This document shows positions 17,238 to 26,122 of a stretch of 64,000 nucleotides of DNA, piece by piece (positions within the stretch are counted from its first letter, which is position 1; every line of letters starts with the position of its first letter). The position numbers and the translations under genes are program-made. The notes under the pieces were generated by a model. It worked only from the letters and a program-made list of their open reading frames with translations. It did not search any database and was not told the DNA's origin. The DNA lies in contig CBFIBQ010000008.1 in the NCBI GenBank assembly GCA_965660875.1, positions 1 through 64,000 of the forward strand, read 5' to 3'. This DNA comes from UBA6770 sp965660875 (GTDB lineage: Bacteria; Bacteroidota; Bacteroidia; Flavobacteriales_G; Salibacteraceae).

Positions 17238-18170
17238 TTAAGCGAATTCTGACTGCTGAAAATCTTTGTATACCGATTCTAAACCCGCTCTTAATTCCGT
17301 TTCGTGTTTCCAGCCCAGCTGGTGCAATCTTGAAACATCCATTAATTTCCGTGGCGTACCATCAGGCTTTGAGCTATCAAACTGCAAATCACCTTCAAAG
17401 CCAACCACTTCTTTTATCAGAAGTGCTAAGTCTTTTATAGAAATATCTTCTCCTGAACCAATGTTGAGCCACTCGGAACCATCATATTCAGTCATCAAAA
17501 ATACGCAGGCTTTAGCCAAATCATCAACATGCAAAAATTCGCGCTTTGGCGATCCAGAACCCCATACTTCAACAGCTGCTGAGCTGTTCTTTTTTGCTTC
17601 GTGAAACTTTCTGAGTAATGCTGGAAGTACATGCGAATTTTCTAAATCGTAATTATCGTTTGGACCATAGAGGTTGGTCGGCATTGCAGAAATAAAATTT
17701 GCCCCATACTGATCTCTGTAGCTTTCGCACAGTTTAATTCCAGCAATTTTTGCAATTGCGTAAGGCTCATTAGTTGGTTCAAGCTCACCAGTCAATAAAT
17801 AATCTTCCTTTAAAGGCTGCGGTGCCATTTTAGGGTAAATGCAAGACGAACCTAAGAATAACAACTTATCTACATTATATTGGTATGCCGAATTAATAAT
17901 ATTCGCCTCTATCATCAAATTATCGTACAAAAACTCTGCACGATACACATTATTGGCTTGGATTCCACCCACTTTAGCCGCGGCTAAAAAAACATATTGA
18001 GGTTTTTCCTCTTGAAAAAAATCACTTACCGCCTGCTGGTTCCTTAAGTCCAACTCTTTAGAAGATTTAAGCACCAGGTTGGAGTAGCCAAGAAGTTCTA
18101 ACCTTCTAACAATTGCCGAGCCCACCATCCCCCTGTGTCCTGCAACATAAATTTTATCTGACTTTTTCAA
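17238..18170 (-). CDS. fcl: GDP-L-fucose synthase
   Basis: 310-residue short-chain dehydrogenase that epimerises and reduces GDP-4-keto-6-deoxymannose to GDP-L-fucose with NADPH. The nucleotide-binding turn is GHRGMVGSA near 11-19; the catalytic triad is visible as LGSSCIYP near 105-112 and YAIAKIAG near 137-144. PTNLYGPNDNYD near 165-176 is also typical. It begins with TTG at 18170, one base after the stop of gmd, so the pathway's two enzymes are co-expressed. Length matches the family. Confidence 0.95.
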   Translation of the reverse strand: MKKSDKIYVAGHRGMVGSAIVRRLELLGYSNLVLKSSKELDLRNQQAVSDFFQEEKPQYVFLAAAKVGGIQANNVYRAEFLYDNLMIEANIINSAYQYNVDKLLFLGSSCIYPKMAPQPLKEDYLLTGELEPTNEPYAIAKIAGIKLCESYRDQYGANFISAMPTNLYGPNDNYDLENSHVLPALLRKFHEAKKNSSAAVEVWGSGSPKREFLHVDDLAKACVFLMTEYDGSEWLNIGSGEDISIKDLALLIKEVVGFEGDLQFDSSKPDGTPRKLMDVSRLHQLGWKHETELRAGLESVYKDFQQSEFA

Positions 18171-18171
18171 T

Positions 18172-19260
18172 TTACTCTTGACTTAAGTTTACAGAATGGC
18201 CGCCTTCCATTAAATATTTTTTCTGACCAAAATGATCCAAATCAGCTTGCACCATTTCTTTCACTAACGCATCAATGTCATAGGTTGGTTCCCAACCTAA
18301 TTCAGATTTTGCTTTAGTTGCATCTCCAATTAGTAGTTCTACTTCTGCTGGTCTATAATATGTTGGGTCAACTTCTACTAACACCTTTCCTGTTTTTATA
18401 CAAGTACCCTTTTCATTATCATCTTTTCCCGACCATTCCAATTCAATTCCAACTTCATTAAAAGATCGATTTACAAAATCTCGAACGGTATACATTTTTC
18501 CCGTGGCTAAAACATAATCATCGGGCGTATCCTGTTGTAGCATTCTCCACATACCTTCGACGTAGTCTTTAGCATGCCCCCAGTCTCGTTGTGCATCAAG
18601 GTTACCCAAATAAAGTTTTTCTGAAAGGCCCAGCTTTATCTGAGCAGCAGCACGAGTTATCTTTCGAGTAACAAAGGTTTCTCCCCTAAGTGGGCTTTCG
18701 TGATTAAACAAAATTCCATTACACGCAAACATTCCATAAGACTCTCTATAGTTTTTAATTATCCAAAAGCCGTATAGTTTAGCCACTCCGTAAGGTGAGC
18801 GCGGATAAAATGGTGTTTTTTCTGTTTGTGGTATTTCCTGAACCTTCCCATACAATTCAGAAGTTGAAGCTTGATACAGCTTCGTTTTCTTTTCTAGCCC
18901 TAATATCCTGATGGCTTCCAAAATACGTAAAGTACCGACACCATCAGCATTGGCAGTATATTCTGGCATGTCAAAGCTGACTTTTACGTGGCTCATAGCT
19001 GCCAAATTGTAAATTTCATCTGGTTGGGTTTCTTGAATAATTCGAATCAGGTTTGTAGAATCCGTTAAGTCGCCATAGTGCAGAAAAAACTTTACGCCTT
19101 TCTTATGAAAGTCTTGATATAAGTGGTCAATTCTATCCGTATTAAACAAAGAACTTCTTCTTTTTATACCATGGACCGTGTATCCTTTTTCAAGTAATAA
19201 TTCGGCGAGATAGGCTCCATCTTGCCCTGTGACACCGGTGATAATTGCAACTTTATTCAT
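18172..19260 (-). CDS. gmd: GDP-mannose 4,6-dehydratase
   Basis: 362 residues from the ATG at 19260 (MNKVAIITGVTGQDGAYLAE). It converts GDP-mannose to GDP-4-keto-6-deoxymannose, the first step to GDP-fucose. Motifs: Rossmann turn GVTGQDG, catalytic SPYGVAKLYG (YxxxK) and RDWGHAKDYVEGMW. A 31-codon upstream extension exists in frame but looks non-family and would run through a promoter-like element. TAGATTTG at 19273-19266 lies only 5 nt from this ATG, so a nearly leaderless message is possible. Confidence 0.95.
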   Translation of the reverse strand: MNKVAIITGVTGQDGAYLAELLLEKGYTVHGIKRRSSLFNTDRIDHLYQDFHKKGVKFFLHYGDLTDSTNLIRIIQETQPDEIYNLAAMSHVKVSFDMPEYTANADGVGTLRILEAIRILGLEKKTKLYQASTSELYGKVQEIPQTEKTPFYPRSPYGVAKLYGFWIIKNYRESYGMFACNGILFNHESPLRGETFVTRKITRAAAQIKLGLSEKLYLGNLDAQRDWGHAKDYVEGMWRMLQQDTPDDYVLATGKMYTVRDFVNRSFNEVGIELEWSGKDDNEKGTCIKTGKVLVEVDPTYYRPAEVELLIGDATKAKSELGWEPTYDIDALVKEMVQADLDHFGQKKYLMEGGHSVNLSQE

Positions 19261-19419
19261 AGCGACAAATCTACATTTTGAAATTGCAATAAAACATTTT
19301 TTTAAATAGAATCTAAAGGAAAATCGGTCATTAGACAAATCCCAATTATTCACTCATACGTTGATTATAATCCTAAGCTGCAATTAATTCTAATTAAACC
19401 ATATTGATAATCGCACCAA

Positions 19420-21990
19420 TTATTTAACAACAAACAATCGTAAAACCTTAATGGAATCATTACCAAAATTGACCTGAACAAAATAAACTCCACTTTTAAC
19501 TTGGGATAAGTCTAATCTACTCTCATTACCATTGGAATTTGGAACATAGATTACACTTCCGGAGAGGTCAATCAGCGCTATTGATTCTATTTGTTCTGTA
19601 CTTAATATTTGTGTTACGTTTTCAGCTGGATTAGGATAAATAGATAAACCTTCATTCAAACTTTTCTTAAATACAGAACTGGTATTGAACAGGAGACAAG
19701 TGCTTGTATCCGTACAGTTTCCACTTGTAGTTTCCAACGCATATTTGCCATTCGATTTTGGAAGAAAATAATTCTTAGTGGCACCATTAATTGTTTGATA
19801 GCCTTCGCTGTTGCACATAAGCCATTGATAATTTCCTAAGTCTCCTAACGATTTTAGAGAATCGTTCGCTATGGAAATTTTTGATTTAAAGTTAAGGATT
19901 TCGAGGTCTATTTCTACCACACTAAAACAACCAGAAACTCCAGAAATAGTATCCAAATAAAGTCCAGAAGTTTTCCAAACGTATTTTTTACTAGGAGACA
20001 AAAAGGAATCACAAGCTACAATTTTGGTGGTTGAAAAAGAACTTTTATGAAGGGTGAGGTCCAAAACAATAGTTGAATCACATCCTTTTGACGTAGAATA
20101 CGAATCATAGTATATTCCACTTTCAAAATATTTTTTGCCGTTCTGATTCCAATAAAAACTATCGCATTCCTCAATTTTTAGAGTATCGGAATAAGATGTA
20201 TAAACCTGCAGAGAAACATGTATTACACTATCGCAACCCACTATATTCTTAACCGTATCCGAATATTGACCACTCTTACTCCAAGTATACTTTTTACTTG
20301 GCGACACGTACTTATCACATGCTACTGCGGAATAGGAACTATCTGAAGATTTGAAAATTTGAAGGTCCAAAACTTTAATAGAGTCACAACTGTTTTTTCG
20401 TTTTAGCGTATCAAAATAAACTCCCGACTTGAAATACCGGTTTGAGCTTACATTCCAATCGTAAAAATCACAAGTTGAAACTTGAGTAGTGTCAATTGTG
20501 GAATGGTTAATTATTAAATGGATTTCGAAAGAGCTATCACAGCCAAATTGTGTGGCCAAAGTATCGTAAAATGTCCCGCTATTGTTCCATGCGTATTTTC
20601 CACTCGGAGATTTGTAGGTACCACAAGAGGTAACATTTTTCGTATGGCTATACGAATTATTAATGGTTAGGTTTAATACTGCTACAGAATCGCATCCACC
20701 TTTACTTAAAAGTGAATCATAATGTACTCCCGAACTGGCATATCGGACTTGATTTCTTGACCAAATAAAACTATCGCAAGAAACTACAGTATCCCTTTTT
20801 AATGAGGGTTGATAAACTGTGAGATAAACTACCAAAAAGCTATCGCATGTATTTAATCCAGGAGTGATTACTGTGTCAGTATAGACCCCTGATTGCGTCC
20901 AAAGATATTTTCGTGAAGGCGATATTATCCGTTCGCATGCAACCATTTTTATGGTATCTATTTTCGGTTGACTAATCGTAATATCATACAATACAATAGA
21001 ATCACATCCATCTGGCGCTACAAGAGTATCAATATGTTGGCTTGTTGAATACAACTTCTTGCCAGACGGCAATTGATATTTGTAACAATTGGTATCAACA
21101 ACAGTATCTCTGTAAACCAAAGTCGGTAATTTGTGCAGGTTAATTGTAATTATTGAATCACAACCATTAGCAGTCCGTATAGTGTCCTTGTAAGTCCCTG
21201 ATGTAAAAAACTTTTTCTTTGAAGGCGCAACAAAAGGCTTACATCTTATTGTATCCGAAATGGAACCAAATTTGACGCTATCACAAGGAATTATCTCATA
21301 ATAAAAACCCGCTTGGTAATTTTGAGGAACTTTATTTGTACTACTTTCTAAGTTACTCCAAACATTCTTAGCTCCAGAAGAAGCTGTATGATTAATACTT
21401 AAAAAATCATTGCCCGTTGAAGCCGTGTCTCCAACGATCCCAATATAGGCTGAAAGCCCGCTTGGCTGCACTCCATGGTGTAATACCTCATATATAAAAA
21501 GAATTTTATTCGACCCTTTAACAAGTCCTAAAAAAAAATTATTGCACGAGGCAACACAATCACCCTGCAGGTACCTTTCCCACTTAAAAAAGAAAATAGT
21601 ATCAGCACCATTATTGACAGAGTACTTCCCATCAGTTCCAAACCGCCCGGGCATGATTAGATGATCATCCCACATAGGTGCAAGTAAATTTTTTGCTATT
21701 GAAGTTGAAAGTTTAGAATTAGTATCTACGTTGGTAACTGTAGTATCAAAACTCACCCAGCCCTTTGGACTAACCGCAATATGCGTATAATAATTATTTC
21801 GATATTTAAACTGAAATCCAATTGGCACAACCTCAACCTTGTTACTGTCGATATCTGTGGATGTCCAAGAAACACCAGGAATGCTATAAAAGCTAGAACC
21901 AGCATTTGCAGAGTAATGCAGGCGATTTTGAGCAAAAGTTGTTAGGAATCCTAATCCAAGAATGATAATAAAAGTGATTCTTTTAATCAT
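19420..21990 (-). CDS. large secreted repeat protein with type IX C-terminal sorting domain
   Basis: 856 residues from the ATG at 21990, chosen because it gives a clean signal peptide (ITFIIILGLGFLTTFAQ) and because TAACTTTG (22019-22012) lies just upstream. Residues about 30-220 form a globular region resembling adhesive or PKD-associated domains. Then come about nine repeats of roughly 50 residues, each with a Cys near the start and a GCDS-type motif near the end. After a short non-repeat region the C-terminus is a type A sorting domain (LSIYPNPAENV, then SGVYFVQVNFG), which directs export by the type IX system and surface attachment. Probable cell-surface adhesin; ligand unknown. Confidence 0.82.
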   Translation of the reverse strand: MIKRITFIIILGLGFLTTFAQNRLHYSANAGSSFYSIPGVSWTSTDIDSNKVEVVPIGFQFKYRNNYYTHIAVSPKGWVSFDTTVTNVDTNSKLSTSIAKNLLAPMWDDHLIMPGRFGTDGKYSVNNGADTIFFFKWERYLQGDCVASCNNFFLGLVKGSNKILFIYEVLHHGVQPSGLSAYIGIVGDTASTGNDFLSINHTASSGAKNVWSNLESSTNKVPQNYQAGFYYEIIPCDSVKFGSISDTIRCKPFVAPSKKKFFTSGTYKDTIRTANGCDSIITINLHKLPTLVYRDTVVDTNCYKYQLPSGKKLYSTSQHIDTLVAPDGCDSIVLYDITISQPKIDTIKMVACERIISPSRKYLWTQSGVYTDTVITPGLNTCDSFLVVYLTVYQPSLKRDTVVSCDSFIWSRNQVRYASSGVHYDSLLSKGGCDSVAVLNLTINNSYSHTKNVTSCGTYKSPSGKYAWNNSGTFYDTLATQFGCDSSFEIHLIINHSTIDTTQVSTCDFYDWNVSSNRYFKSGVYFDTLKRKNSCDSIKVLDLQIFKSSDSSYSAVACDKYVSPSKKYTWSKSGQYSDTVKNIVGCDSVIHVSLQVYTSYSDTLKIEECDSFYWNQNGKKYFESGIYYDSYSTSKGCDSTIVLDLTLHKSSFSTTKIVACDSFLSPSKKYVWKTSGLYLDTISGVSGCFSVVEIDLEILNFKSKISIANDSLKSLGDLGNYQWLMCNSEGYQTINGATKNYFLPKSNGKYALETTSGNCTDTSTCLLFNTSSVFKKSLNEGLSIYPNPAENVTQILSTEQIESIALIDLSGSVIYVPNSNGNESRLDLSQVKSGVYFVQVNFGNDSIKVLRLFVVK

Positions 21991-22050
21991 ATAAACTGAA
22001 TACAAGTTACTCAAAGTTAGGGAGAAAAAACTTGTACTCCTCTTTTCTAC

Positions 22051-22923
22051 TTAATAACTCGAGCCGGAGCTTCCTATTTTTTCAATTGGATGCCAAGTAG
22101 TTTTCACTTCGCTAAATGATTGTATAAGATAAGGGCTCTCCCCTTTTTCTGAATGAATCTGAGCATCGGTATAAGTCAATATCCGCTTTAGGTTTCCAGC
22201 TGATTTTTCTTTTAACTCTGTTATCGTTTTATCGTCTGAACCACAATAAACCGCGGCATTTACATCCATATGCTCTACTACATAGCTTTTCACTTCATTG
22301 AAATCTCCAGTTAGAATATTTACAACTCCACCAGGAACATCTGAATCATTAAGTACTTCGGCCAAAGTAACGCTGCACAATGGTTTAGACTCAGAAGCTA
22401 TTGCAATAGCTGAGTTGCCACCAGCAATTACAGCTGCAATTGCAGTGGATATTCCTAAAAGCCCAGTCGATTCTGGGGCAGAAATTGCCACAACACCCAT
22501 TGGTTCCAGCACAGAAAAGTTGAAATGGTTTGATGCTACTGGGTTTACTGAACTAAAAATTTGTTGGTACTTATCGCACCAACCAGCATAATACACCCAA
22601 CGATCGATGGTGACATCCACTTCTTTTGCCGCCTGTGTTTTAGTGTATCCTTGAAGCATTAATTCTTCAATAAACTGAGCTCTTCTCCCCTCCATTATTT
22701 CGGCAATGCGATATAAAATTTGAGATCGATTGTATGCACTTCTACCAGCCCATGCCCCTTGAGCAGCTCGTGCGGCAACTACTGCGTTTCTAAAATCTTT
22801 TCTAGAACTCAAACAAACGTTTACGTCAATACCATTAGGGTTGTAATACCTTCCTGATTCCGTTCTTGGGAACTTTCCTCCAATATATATCTTGTATGTC
22901 TTTTTTACTGCCAACCTTCCCAT
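22051..22923 (-). CDS. truncated aldehyde-dehydrogenase-like protein without catalytic domain
   Basis: 290 residues similar to the NAD-binding half of aldehyde dehydrogenases: IGGKFPRTESGRYYN near 14-28, coenzyme-side segment LEPMGVVAISAPES near 137-150 and PGGVVNILTG near 196-205. It stops before the catalytic domain, so the nucleophilic Cys and its loop are missing. It begins 1 bp after the complete ALDH gene and keeps an intact reading frame, so it is not an obvious pseudogene. The pair looks like the two ALDH units of ALDH16 proteins encoded separately. Likely a structural or regulatory partner of the upstream enzyme. Confidence 0.78.
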   Translation of the reverse strand: MGRLAVKKTYKIYIGGKFPRTESGRYYNPNGIDVNVCLSSRKDFRNAVVAARAAQGAWAGRSAYNRSQILYRIAEIMEGRRAQFIEELMLQGYTKTQAAKEVDVTIDRWVYYAGWCDKYQQIFSSVNPVASNHFNFSVLEPMGVVAISAPESTGLLGISTAIAAVIAGGNSAIAIASESKPLCSVTLAEVLNDSDVPGGVVNILTGDFNEVKSYVVEHMDVNAAVYCGSDDKTITELKEKSAGNLKRILTYTDAQIHSEKGESPYLIQSFSEVKTTWHPIEKIGSSGSSY

Positions 22924-22924
22924 C

Positions 22925-24379
22925 TTAATTGTTGAATTTTAAGTACGCCTCTAACCCATGAATTCCACCTTCTCGTCCAAAACCGCTTTCTTTATAGCCC
23001 CCAAAAGGACTTGTTGGATCAAACTTATTAAAGGTGTTTGCCCAAATTACTCCCGCACGCAATTGGCTTGTTAGGTTAAATATTTTTGATCCTTTGTCGG
23101 TCCAAACTCCCGCTGATAAGCCATAAGGTGTATTGTTGGCTTTTTGAATTACTTCACTAATAGTCCTAAAGGTCTGAATCGCTAATACAGGCCCAAAAAT
23201 CTCCTCTTGGACAATGGTATTACTTTGAGCGGCTCCTGTGAAAATGGTTGGCTTACACCAAAACCCTTTTTTAGGAATATTGCACGAGGACTGATACATT
23301 TCTAAGCCTTCATTGTTACCAATTTTTAAGTACTTGTTTATTGTTTCTAATTGGCTTTTTGAGTTGATTGCTCCAATATCCGTATTCTTATCCAAAGGAT
23401 CCCCAAGCACCAGATTATCTATTCTTGCTTTAAGTTTTTGAACTACTTCTCCATAAACAGATTCTTGCACAAACAAACGCGAACCTGCACAGCAAACATG
23501 ACCTTGATTGAAATAAATACCGTTGATTATACCCTCAACTGCCTGATTGATAGCCGCATCTTCAAAAATGATATTTGCAGCCTTTCCGCCCAACTCAAGG
23601 GTAAGTTTTTTATTTGAATGTGCAGTTGCTCTTTGGATGATTTTACCAACCTCAGTAGACCCCGTAAAGGCAATTTTATTGACTTTAGGATGATTCACTA
23701 TAGCAGCACCTGTTGCACCCGCACCTGTCACAATATTGACAACTCCCGGCGGAAATTCAGCTTCTTCAATGATTTCTGCCAACTTTAACGCCGTAAGAGG
23801 TGTTGTTTCTGCTGGTTTCAATACCACGGTATTACCACAAGCCAATGCCGGAGCTATTTTCCAAGCGGCCATCAATAAAGGAAAATTCCAAGGGATAATT
23901 TGACCAGCGATACCAAGTGGTTCTATTTCTTGGTTTGGAAAGGCATATTCCAATTTATCTGCCCAACCTGCGTGATAAAAAAAGTGTGCCGCAGCCAGCG
24001 GTACATCAATATCTCTAGACTCTCTAATGGGTTTACCTCCATCCAGCGTTTCAATAACAGCAAGCTCTCGTGCCTTTTCTTGAATTAAACGCGCCAATCG
24101 AAACAAATATTTACCACGCTCCTTACCAGAAATAGTTGACCAGCTTTTAAACGCCGTTTCGGCCGCCTTAACCGCTCGATCTACATCAACCTCATTTGCC
24201 TCTGCTACTAGAGCCAATTCTTGCTCGTTTGCGGGGTTTATCGTCTTGAAATACTTTCCGCTTTTGGGCTTTGTCCACTTTCCGTTAATAAACAACTCGT
24301 ACGTGTCCCTTAATTGAATATGAGCAGTGCTCTCTTTTGCTGGAGAAAATTCAAATATTCCTTTCTTCTTTGCAGTCAT
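22925..24379 (-). CDS. aldehyde dehydrogenase (complete)
   Basis: 484 residues of the NAD(P)-dependent ALDH superfamily. Motifs in order: PWNFPLLMAAWKIAPALACGN near 158-178, FTGSTEVGKII near 233-243, catalytic Glu in LELGGKAANII near 255-265, and catalytic Cys in NQGHVCCAGSRL near 287-298. It sits 3 bp after deoC and next to a truncated ALDH-like gene. Acetaldehyde from 2-deoxyribose-5-phosphate cleavage is the obvious substrate: oxidation to acetate would complete deoxynucleoside catabolism. Substrate assignment is inference from context. Confidence 0.9.
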   Translation of the reverse strand: MTAKKKGIFEFSPAKESTAHIQLRDTYELFINGKWTKPKSGKYFKTINPANEQELALVAEANEVDVDRAVKAAETAFKSWSTISGKERGKYLFRLARLIQEKARELAVIETLDGGKPIRESRDIDVPLAAAHFFYHAGWADKLEYAFPNQEIEPLGIAGQIIPWNFPLLMAAWKIAPALACGNTVVLKPAETTPLTALKLAEIIEEAEFPPGVVNIVTGAGATGAAIVNHPKVNKIAFTGSTEVGKIIQRATAHSNKKLTLELGGKAANIIFEDAAINQAVEGIINGIYFNQGHVCCAGSRLFVQESVYGEVVQKLKARIDNLVLGDPLDKNTDIGAINSKSQLETINKYLKIGNNEGLEMYQSSCNIPKKGFWCKPTIFTGAAQSNTIVQEEIFGPVLAIQTFRTISEVIQKANNTPYGLSAGVWTDKGSKIFNLTSQLRAGVIWANTFNKFDPTSPFGGYKESGFGREGGIHGLEAYLKFNN

Positions 24380-24382
24380 TTC

Positions 24383-25288
24383 TTAGTCTTTTGAAAAATA
24401 ATCAGGCGATTGATAAGCACCGGTCTTAGCTTTAGCGTATTGCATGAGCACATCGTTTGCAAGGCTTGATGCACCGAATCGAAACCATTCGTTTGACAAC
24501 CATTTATCGCCTAAAACTTCTTTGACTAACATAAGATAATGCAGTGCTAATTTAGATTTCGAAATTCCCCCGGCGGGCTTCATTGCTATCATTTTGCCCG
24601 TATCATAGTAATAATCCCTTATGGCCTCCAACATAACGCAGGTTACATTCAAGTTGGCAGCTTTTGGAATTTTTCCAGTGCTGGTTTTTATAAAATCTGC
24701 CCCTGCGTATATTGCAATGTCACTGGCTTTGCGCACTTGATCTAAACTACCCAGTTCTCCGGTTTCTAAAATAACCTTCAATCTAGCTTTTCCACAAGCT
24801 TCTTTAATCGCTGCAATTTCATCAAATACAAAGCTGTATTCGCCTTGAAGGAATTTACCTCTAGAGATGACCATGTCAATCTCATCAGCTCCATTGTCTA
24901 ATGCTATTTTAGTATCGGCCAACTTTACCTCCATTGAAGTTTGCCCAGATGGAAACCCTGTTGCAACAGAAGCAACTTTTACTCCTGAATTGCCCAAGGC
25001 TTTTTTTGCAACACCTACCATAGAAGGATATACACAAACGGCTGCCACCGTTGGTAGTTCAGGATATTGGTCGCATAAGTGCTGTGCTTTTGTGCACAAC
25101 TGGGCGACTTTACCTTCCGTATCAGCCCCTTCCAAGGTGGTAAGGTCAATCATACTCAATGCGAGTTTTAACCCCTCAACTTTCATGTTGGTTTTAATGC
25201 TTCTGGCGGTTATTCGAGCTATCCTATCCTCTATACCAACTTGATCTATCGGTGGAGAACTGGTTTTTTGATTCAATAATTTTTTCAT
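24383..25288 (-). CDS. deoC: 2-deoxyribose-5-phosphate aldolase
   Basis: 301 residues. DeoC cleaves 2-deoxyribose-5-phosphate to glyceraldehyde-3-phosphate and acetaldehyde. The Schiff-base lysine is in ADFIKTSTGK near 201-210; the second lysine is in MIAMKPAGGI near 234-243. VCVYPSMVG and GFPSGQTS are also family blocks. The protein is about 50 residues longer at the N-terminus than the short bacterial type, as in the larger DeoC subclass. Candidate promoter elements overlap the terminator of the preceding gene, and the -7 element ends 5 nt before the ATG. Confidence 0.93.
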   Translation of the reverse strand: MKKLLNQKTSSPPIDQVGIEDRIARITARSIKTNMKVEGLKLALSMIDLTTLEGADTEGKVAQLCTKAQHLCDQYPELPTVAAVCVYPSMVGVAKKALGNSGVKVASVATGFPSGQTSMEVKLADTKIALDNGADEIDMVISRGKFLQGEYSFVFDEIAAIKEACGKARLKVILETGELGSLDQVRKASDIAIYAGADFIKTSTGKIPKAANLNVTCVMLEAIRDYYYDTGKMIAMKPAGGISKSKLALHYLMLVKEVLGDKWLSNEWFRFGASSLANDVLMQYAKAKTGAYQSPDYFSKD

Positions 25289-25293
25289 TGTTG

Positions 25294-25326
25294 TAAAAGT
25301 ACAAAAAGCGCCAAGGCAGACACAAA
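25294..25326 (-). promoter_or_regulatory. candidate deoC promoter embedded in upstream terminator
   Basis: On the minus strand TTTG at 25326-25323 is followed after 21 bp by TACTTTTA at 25301-25294, one mismatch from TAnnTTTG. The -33 element lies in the T-run of the tonB terminator. The predicted start is at or next to the ATG of deoC (25288), so the message would be leaderless or nearly so. Confidence 0.45.
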
Positions 25327-25357
25327 AAAAGCCTTTCCGAACTAACGAAAAGGCTTT
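25324..25357 (-). terminator. intrinsic terminator after tonB-like gene
   Basis: Minus strand: AAAGCCTTT (25357-25349) pairs perfectly with AAAGGCTTT (25336-25328), with extra inner CG pairs, followed by a run of seven T. It lies 19 bp after the stop of the TonB-like gene. A classic Rho-independent terminator. Confidence 0.9.
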
Positions 25358-25375
25358 CTTTATAAAAACATAATT

Positions 25376-26053
25376 TTATCTTAGAACGAAGCGAACGGGC
25401 AAGTTATACTGCACTCGCACCGCTTTTCCACGTTGTTTTCCCGGGCTCCAATTTGGCATTTTTTCGACAACAGCAACGGCTGCTTCATCGCATCCACCAC
25501 CAATTCCTCGAAGTACTCTCACTCCGTCAATTGCGCCATCTTCTTTTACAACGAAGGTGACAAATACAATTCCCTGGATATTGGCATCTTTTGCCATAGC
25601 AGGGTATTTTAGGTTCTTTCCTAAATACTTGTACAATTCAGCTTCTCCGCCTGGAAAAGAGGGCATGTCCTCAACAATTGTAAAAATCTCAGGCTCTACA
25701 TACTCTTCCTCTTCCTCGATTTCTACGATTTCGATTTCAGTATCTTCGTCCATCTCGGTATCTTCCAATTCCAATTCGTCTTCAATTTCCTCATCATCTT
25801 CAACGATATCAATTATCGTTGTTTGAGGTGGCGGCGGTGGAGGTGGTGGAGGTGGTGGCGCCTGTTGGGTTAGAGGAATCATTTCTTCCTCCTCTATATC
25901 CAAATTCAAGGAACCTAAGTCTTGGTTGGTTTTATCAAAAATTGCCCATTCAAAGCTAACTAAAACTAGAGCGAGGGCAAAAACCAGACCTACTTGAAAT
26001 AACAGACCTTTTCTTTTCTCAAGGTCTACAGAAGGGTTCTTTTTGTTATCCAT
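25376..26053 (-). CDS. energy transducer TonB family protein
   Basis: 225 residues. One membrane anchor (about 18-36), an acidic stretch, a run of ten consecutive prolines interrupted by no other residue near 68-77, a second very acidic Glu/Asp segment (about 83-120), then a TonB C-terminal domain (about 135-225) with PSFPGGEAELYKYLGKN and FVVKEDGAIDGVRVL. TonB links the proton-motive force complex ExbBD to outer-membrane receptors. ExbB and ExbD are not nearby, so this is a stand-alone copy, as is common in Bacteroidota with many receptors. A strong terminator follows. Confidence 0.9.
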   Translation of the reverse strand: MDNKKNPSVDLEKRKGLLFQVGLVFALALVLVSFEWAIFDKTNQDLGSLNLDIEEEEMIPLTQQAPPPPPPPPPPPQTTIIDIVEDDEEIEDELELEDTEMDEDTEIEIVEIEEEEEYVEPEIFTIVEDMPSFPGGEAELYKYLGKNLKYPAMAKDANIQGIVFVTFVVKEDGAIDGVRVLRGIGGGCDEAAVAVVEKMPNWSPGKQRGKAVRVQYNLPVRFVLR

Positions 26054-26122
26054 TATTCAAATTTTTATAAAGATAGTGAGAAAAAATATTCTACATATTT
26101 CTTGCCAAAACTTTACATATTC

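Noticed and set aside
19260..19353. N-terminal extension of GDP-mannose dehydratase
   Set aside because: It does not resemble the family and contains a promoter-like TAGATTTG; the ATG at 19260 gives the conserved Rossmann start.
22051..22923. Truncated ALDH as a pseudogene
   Set aside because: The frame is intact, tightly coupled to the complete ALDH and stops cleanly at a domain boundary, so a functional partner is more likely.
25826..25860. GGTGGCGGCGGTGGAGGTGG-type tract as a repeat element
   Set aside because: It encodes the polyproline stretch of the TonB-like protein; a coding feature, not an independent repeat.
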